DNA from: Streptomyces spinosisporus
GTDB lineage: Bacteria; Actinomycetota; Actinomycetes; Streptomycetales; Streptomycetaceae
NCBI RefSeq assembly: GCF_022698145.1
Contig: NZ_JALDAX010000001.1
Span: forward strand, 1,116,001 to 1,180,000
Length of the DNA stretch: 64,000 nt
Reading direction: 5' to 3'
This document shows, piece by piece, positions 60,857 through 64,000 of the stretch. Each line of letters opens with the position of its first letter. Position 1 is the first letter of the stretch. Below the pieces are notes generated by a model. That model saw only the letters and a list, made by a program, of their open reading frames with translations. It was not told the DNA's origin and ran no database searches. Made by a program: the position numbers and the translations under genes.

Positions 60857-62302
60857 GTGTCCATTGACCAGCGCACCTCTCAAGCGCCCATCCCCAGCAG
60901 CCTGCCGCTGCGCACCGCATGGCTCGTCCTGGTAGTCGTGGTCCTCGCCGACCTGATGGATCTCATCGACTCCAGCATCGCCAACCTCGCGGGCCCCTCC
61001 ATCCGCTCCGACCTCGGCGGCGGCCAGGTCACCGTCCAGTGGGTGCTCAGCGCCTACACCGCGGCCTTCGCCCTCGGGCTCGTCACCTCCGGACGGCTCG
61101 GGGACCTGCTCGGCCGCCGGCGCCTCTTCCTGCTCGGCATGACCGGCTTCACCCTGGCCTCACTGGCCTGCGGACTCGCCCCCGACGTGGTCTTCCTGAT
61201 CGTCGCCCGCACCCTGCAGGGCCTGTTCGGGTCGGTCATGATCCCGCAGGGCCTGGCCCTGGTGAAGGTCGTCTTCCCGCCCCAGCATCTGCGCAAGGCC
61301 CTGGCCCCGGTCGGCCCGCTGATGGGTCTGACCATGGTGGCCGGGCCCATCCTGGCCGGCTGGCTGCTCCACCTCGATCTCTACGGCAGCCAGTGGCGCC
61401 CCATCTTCCTGATCAACGTGCCGTTCGGCGTCGCCGCGCTCCTGCTCGGCCGGCGCGTCCTGCCCCGGCACGGGGGAGAGGACCGCACCGCCCGCCTCGA
61501 CCTCACCGGCGTCGCCCTGCTCACCGCGGCCTCGGCCCTGCTCATCGTCCCGCTCATCCAGGGCCGCGAACTCGGCTGGCCCGCCTGGACCTACGTCATG
61601 ATGGCCGCCGCGGTCGCGCTGCTCGCCCTGTTCGTCGTCTCCCAGCGGCACAGCAGCCACCCGGTCATCACGCCGTCGCTGTTCCGCAAGCGCAGCTTCG
61701 TCGTCGGCCTGGTGATCGTCGCCGGGTTCTACGCCTCCCTGAGCGGCTTCGTCCTCGTCATCAACCTGCTGCTGCAGCAGGGCATGCACTGGACGCCGCT
61801 GCGCACCGGCCTCACCCTGATCCCCTGGGCCCTCGGCACCGCGGTCGCCGTCCTGCTCGCCGGCGCCGTACTCGCCGAGAAGCTGGGCCGCGCCACCCTC
61901 CACCTGGGTCTGTCCCTCGCCGTCGCCGGCCTGCTGGCCGACTGGTGGACCGTCGCCCACTGGAGCGCCGACCTCACCGTCTGGAAGCTGACTCCCGCGC
62001 TGCTGCTCACCGGATTCGGCTCCGGCCTGGTGTTCGTCCCGCTCGTCGACTTCATCATCGGCGACGCCACCCCCGAGGAGGTCGGCACCGGGGCGGGCCT
62101 GCTCAACGCCGTCCAGCAGTTCGCCGGCGCCATCGGCGTCGCCGCCCTCGGCACGGTCTTCCTCGCCCGCGTCGGACACCCCTCCGTCCACTCCTACTTC
62201 GCCGCCGCGGAACTGGTCTTCGCCATCACCGCGGGCCTCAACCTCCTGACACTCCTGCTGGTGGGCCTCCTGCCCCGGCACGCCCAGCAGGCGCACGGCT
62301 GA
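60857..62302 (+). CDS. DHA2-type (EmrB/QacA) MFS exporter
   Basis: Membrane protein of 481 residues with about 14 helices. Signature motifs: DLMDLIDSSIANLAGPSI (helix 1, DHA2 motif), GRLGDLLGRRRLFLLGM (motif A) and helix 5 with GPILAGWLLH. DHA2 proteins export drugs and antibiotics by proton antiport. GTG 60857 is preferred; ATG 60833 would lie inside an operator. No ribosome site precedes GTG 60857, so leaderless translation is possible. TetR control through four operators is likely. Confidence 0.92.
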   Translation: MSIDQRTSQAPIPSSLPLRTAWLVLVVVVLADLMDLIDSSIANLAGPSIRSDLGGGQVTVQWVLSAYTAAFALGLVTSGRLGDLLGRRRLFLLGMTGFTLASLACGLAPDVVFLIVARTLQGLFGSVMIPQGLALVKVVFPPQHLRKALAPVGPLMGLTMVAGPILAGWLLHLDLYGSQWRPIFLINVPFGVAALLLGRRVLPRHGGEDRTARLDLTGVALLTAASALLIVPLIQGRELGWPAWTYVMMAAAVALLALFVVSQRHSSHPVITPSLFRKRSFVVGLVIVAGFYASLSGFVLVINLLLQQGMHWTPLRTGLTLIPWALGTAVAVLLAGAVLAEKLGRATLHLGLSLAVAGLLADWWTVAHWSADLTVWKLTPALLLTGFGSGLVFVPLVDFIIGDATPEEVGTGAGLLNAVQQFAGAIGVAALGTVFLARVGHPSVHSYFAAAELVFAITAGLNLLTLLLVGLLPRHAQQAHG

Positions 62303-62365
62303 GCCCACGCTCGAGACGACCCCCCCCAATGGCCACACCCTCGGCCGATGATCTAGCGTCGAACC

Positions 62366-63664
62366 ATGCATCCGCCCCGCGGCGAGCCGGCCGAAGACAC
62401 CGTGCCCGGTCTGTCCGCCGGGCCGGTCGCACTGGCCTGGCTGACGCAGTTCCTGGTGGGGACCGATCTCTTCGTGGTGGCGCCGCTGCTCCCGCGCATC
62501 GCCGCGTCGTTCGACGTCTCCGCGGCCGGCACCGGCCTGTTGGTCACGGTCTTCTCGGTCGCGTACGTGGTGGCCTCACCCTTCGCGGGCTGGCTCTCCG
62601 ACCGGTGGGACCGCGCCACGGTCCTGGTGGTGGCCCTGGTCCTGTTCTCCGCCGCCAACATCGGCACCGCCCTGGCGCCAAGTTTCGGCGTGCTCCTGGT
62701 GGCCCGCGTGGTGGCCGGTGTCGCGGCCGCCGCGACAGGGCCCACGGTGTACGCCCTGGTCAGCACCCGCGCACGGCCACAGGTCCGGGCGCAGGTGCTG
62801 GCCGTGGTGGGTTCGGGCCTGCTGACGGCCCTGTGGGTGGGCGCACCGGCCGGGTCGCTGCTGGGACGGTACGTCGGCTGGCAGGCCGCCTTCGTCATCC
62901 TGGCCGCGGGCACGTTGCTGCTGGCCCTCCCGCACGCGTTCGTCTGGCGTGCGCGCCCGGTCCCGGCGGACACGGCCCCGGCGGCCCCGCCGGACGCGGC
63001 CCCGGCGGCCCCGGCGGACACGGCCCCGCCGGACGCGGTCCCGCCGACCGTGGCGCATCAGGCCGACCGGCCCGCCACGCGCCTCGCGATATCGGCCGTA
63101 GCGGTCACGACCCTGTGGGCCTTCTCCGTCTACACCCTCTACACCTTCCTGGCCGTCGCGCTGCACACCGACGGCCGGTCGACCGACGTCACCTGGCTGC
63201 TGGCCGTCTACGGCGTCGGCGCCGTCGTCGGCGGTCAGGTGGGCGGACGTATCGCCGACCGCGCCGACGCCGTACGGGTCACCGGGTCGGCACTGGCACT
63301 GACCGCGCTGCTGGAGGTCGGCGTCGCCCTGGCCTTCCCCGTCACCTGGGCGCTGGCCTGCACACTGGCCCTGTTCGCGCTCGCTGCCTACGCCTTCTTC
63401 CCCGCCCAGCAGCGGCACTTGGTGGACCTGTTCCCCGGCCGCGCGACCGCCGTGCTGTCCTGGAACAACAGCGCCCTGTTCGTGGGCCTGTCCGTGGCGG
63501 GCGCCGTCGGCGGGCAGATCGTGCATGCCCTCAACTACCCGGCCCTGCTGTACATCGGCGCCGCCGTGGCGGTACCGGCCTGTCTGCTCGCCCGGGGCGG
63601 GCCTACAACGCGTACACCTGCCCGGTTTGGCCGCCCTCCACAGAGCGGACGTAGGCCTGGGTGA
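62366..63664 (+). CDS. MFS transporter
   Basis: Membrane protein of 432 residues with about 12 helices; motif A-like GWLSDRWDRATVLVVAL after helix 2; opening LAWLTQFLVGTDLFVVAPLLPRIAASFDV. The central cytoplasmic loop (about 197-235) is a repetitive Pro/Ala/Asp stretch (DTAPAAPPDAAPAAPADTAP) encoded by GC-rich repeats. Substrate unknown. It follows the DHA2 gene by 63 nt and may be co-transcribed. Its last 62 nt overlap the convergent SDR-like gene; the C-terminal tail (RTPARFGRPPQSG) looks unstructured. Confidence 0.87.
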   Translation: MHPPRGEPAEDTVPGLSAGPVALAWLTQFLVGTDLFVVAPLLPRIAASFDVSAAGTGLLVTVFSVAYVVASPFAGWLSDRWDRATVLVVALVLFSAANIGTALAPSFGVLLVARVVAGVAAAATGPTVYALVSTRARPQVRAQVLAVVGSGLLTALWVGAPAGSLLGRYVGWQAAFVILAAGTLLLALPHAFVWRARPVPADTAPAAPPDAAPAAPADTAPPDAVPPTVAHQADRPATRLAISAVAVTTLWAFSVYTLYTFLAVALHTDGRSTDVTWLLAVYGVGAVVGGQVGGRIADRADAVRVTGSALALTALLEVGVALAFPVTWALACTLALFALAAYAFFPAQQRHLVDLFPGRATAVLSWNNSALFVGLSVAGAVGGQIVHALNYPALLYIGAAVAVPACLLARGGPTTRTPARFGRPPQSGRRPG

Positions 63665-64000
63665 CCTCGTCGAGGCCGACCGAGCCCATGCCGGGGAAGT
63701 AGGAGCCGTAGTCGGCGAGGCTCTCGGTGAAGACGTTGGGGCTGACCGCGTTGATGCGCCGCGGGGCGATCTCGATCGCGGCGGCGCGGACGAACGCCTC
63801 CAGCGCGCCGTTGGCCATGGAGGCGGCGCTGCCGGTGGGGATGGGCTCGCGCGCCAGGATGCCGGTGACGAGCGTGAACGAGCCGCGTTCGGCGATGTGC
63901 GCGAGCCCCTGGCGGACCAGTTCGATCTGGGCCAGCACCTTGCCGGTGAACGCGGCCCTGTAGTCCTCGGGCGTCATCTCTGGGAGGGGCTTGTAGGGCA
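63603..64000 (-). CDS. short SDR-family protein, 5' part beyond window
   Basis: C-terminal part of a short-chain dehydrogenase-like protein of about 200 residues, continuing past the window edge: PYKPLPEMTPEDYRAAF, a LVTGILAREPIPTGSAASMANGALEAFVRAAAIEI active-site stretch and INAVSPNVFTES. In the active-site segment no Tyr-x3-Lys is visible (AASMANGAL), as in the small NmrA/DUF-type SDR group without the catalytic pair. Its 3' end overlaps the convergent MFS gene by 62 nt. Confidence 0.75.
   Translation of the reverse strand, partial: PYKPLPEMTPEDYRAAFTGKVLAQIELVRQGLAHIAERGSFTLVTGILAREPIPTGSAASMANGALEAFVRAAAIEIAPRRINAVSPNVFTESLADYGSYFPGMGSVGLDEVTQAYVRSVEGGQTGQVYAL

Overview
The window looks like a chromosomal segment of a Streptomyces or very close relative. 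GC content is very high with strong third-position GC bias. GTG starts are frequent. The gene families are typical of the genus: a conservon signalling operon, many LacI, TetR, LysR and GntR regulators beside transporters, a ceb-like sugar importer with a GH1 glucosidase, a GPP34 protein, and a tRNA-Pro followed by an eroded integrase. Genus is inferred from gene content; no rRNA marker is present.

Layout. 1-3850: conservon (CvnA partial, CvnB, CvnC, CvnD) plus a GAF protein preceded by a possible 11-codon leader ORF. 3910-6716: TetR and AraC regulators and a PobA-type flavin hydroxylase. 6713-9285 (minus): a two-gene unit (GPP34 and a deoxyribosyltransferase-like protein) and an MFS/muconolactone-isomerase-like pair, with a divergent LysR gene. 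10393-11270: a small membrane protein, an IS transposase scar and a duplicated scrap of the LysR 3' end. 11271-14356: a two-component system whose genes overlap inside a 33-bp tandem repeat, then an endonuclease/phosphatase-family protein. 14547-20366: SDR, NTF2-like and Gfo/Idh/MocA genes, then threonine catabolism (tdh-kbl) and a LysR regulator. 20413-21085: decayed radical-SAM gene. 21155-24108: XRE/cupin-GNAT pair, MmcQ/YjbR protein, MFS exporter. 24217-28003: accessory region with tRNA-Pro, integrase remnant, a truncated and frameshifted Rhs toxin gene with a candidate immunity gene, and an orphan terminator.

28146-40934 is mainly a carbohydrate region. A LacI regulator and repeated TTTCGAAA palindromes precede a lipoprotein and two permeases of a sugar ABC importer and a GH3 glycosidase. 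Next to these lie a fumarylacetoacetase-family protein, an IlvD/Edd dehydratase and a divergent FadR-type regulator. Together they suggest uptake and cleavage of pentose oligosaccharides followed by non-phosphorylative sugar-acid breakdown (inference). 40946-44692: GT39-like membrane glycosyltransferase and a second two-component system. 45024-51277: ceb-like operon (binding protein, two permeases, GH1 beta-glucosidase) with a divergent CebR-like LacI regulator and two operator-like palindromes. 51304-51984: about 40 degenerate copies of a 16-bp repeat between convergent genes.

51985-64000: DUF4118-like membrane protein, CDF metal exporter, thioesterase, PhoU, then an AcoR/MimR-like regulator divergent from an amidohydrolase, MIP18-like and alcohol dehydrogenase operon. 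That set is the accessory part of soluble propane/phenol monooxygenase (prm/mim) operons, but the monooxygenase genes are missing. The window ends with a TetR/MFS pair separated by four GAAC-N3-GTTC operators, another MFS gene and a partial SDR gene.
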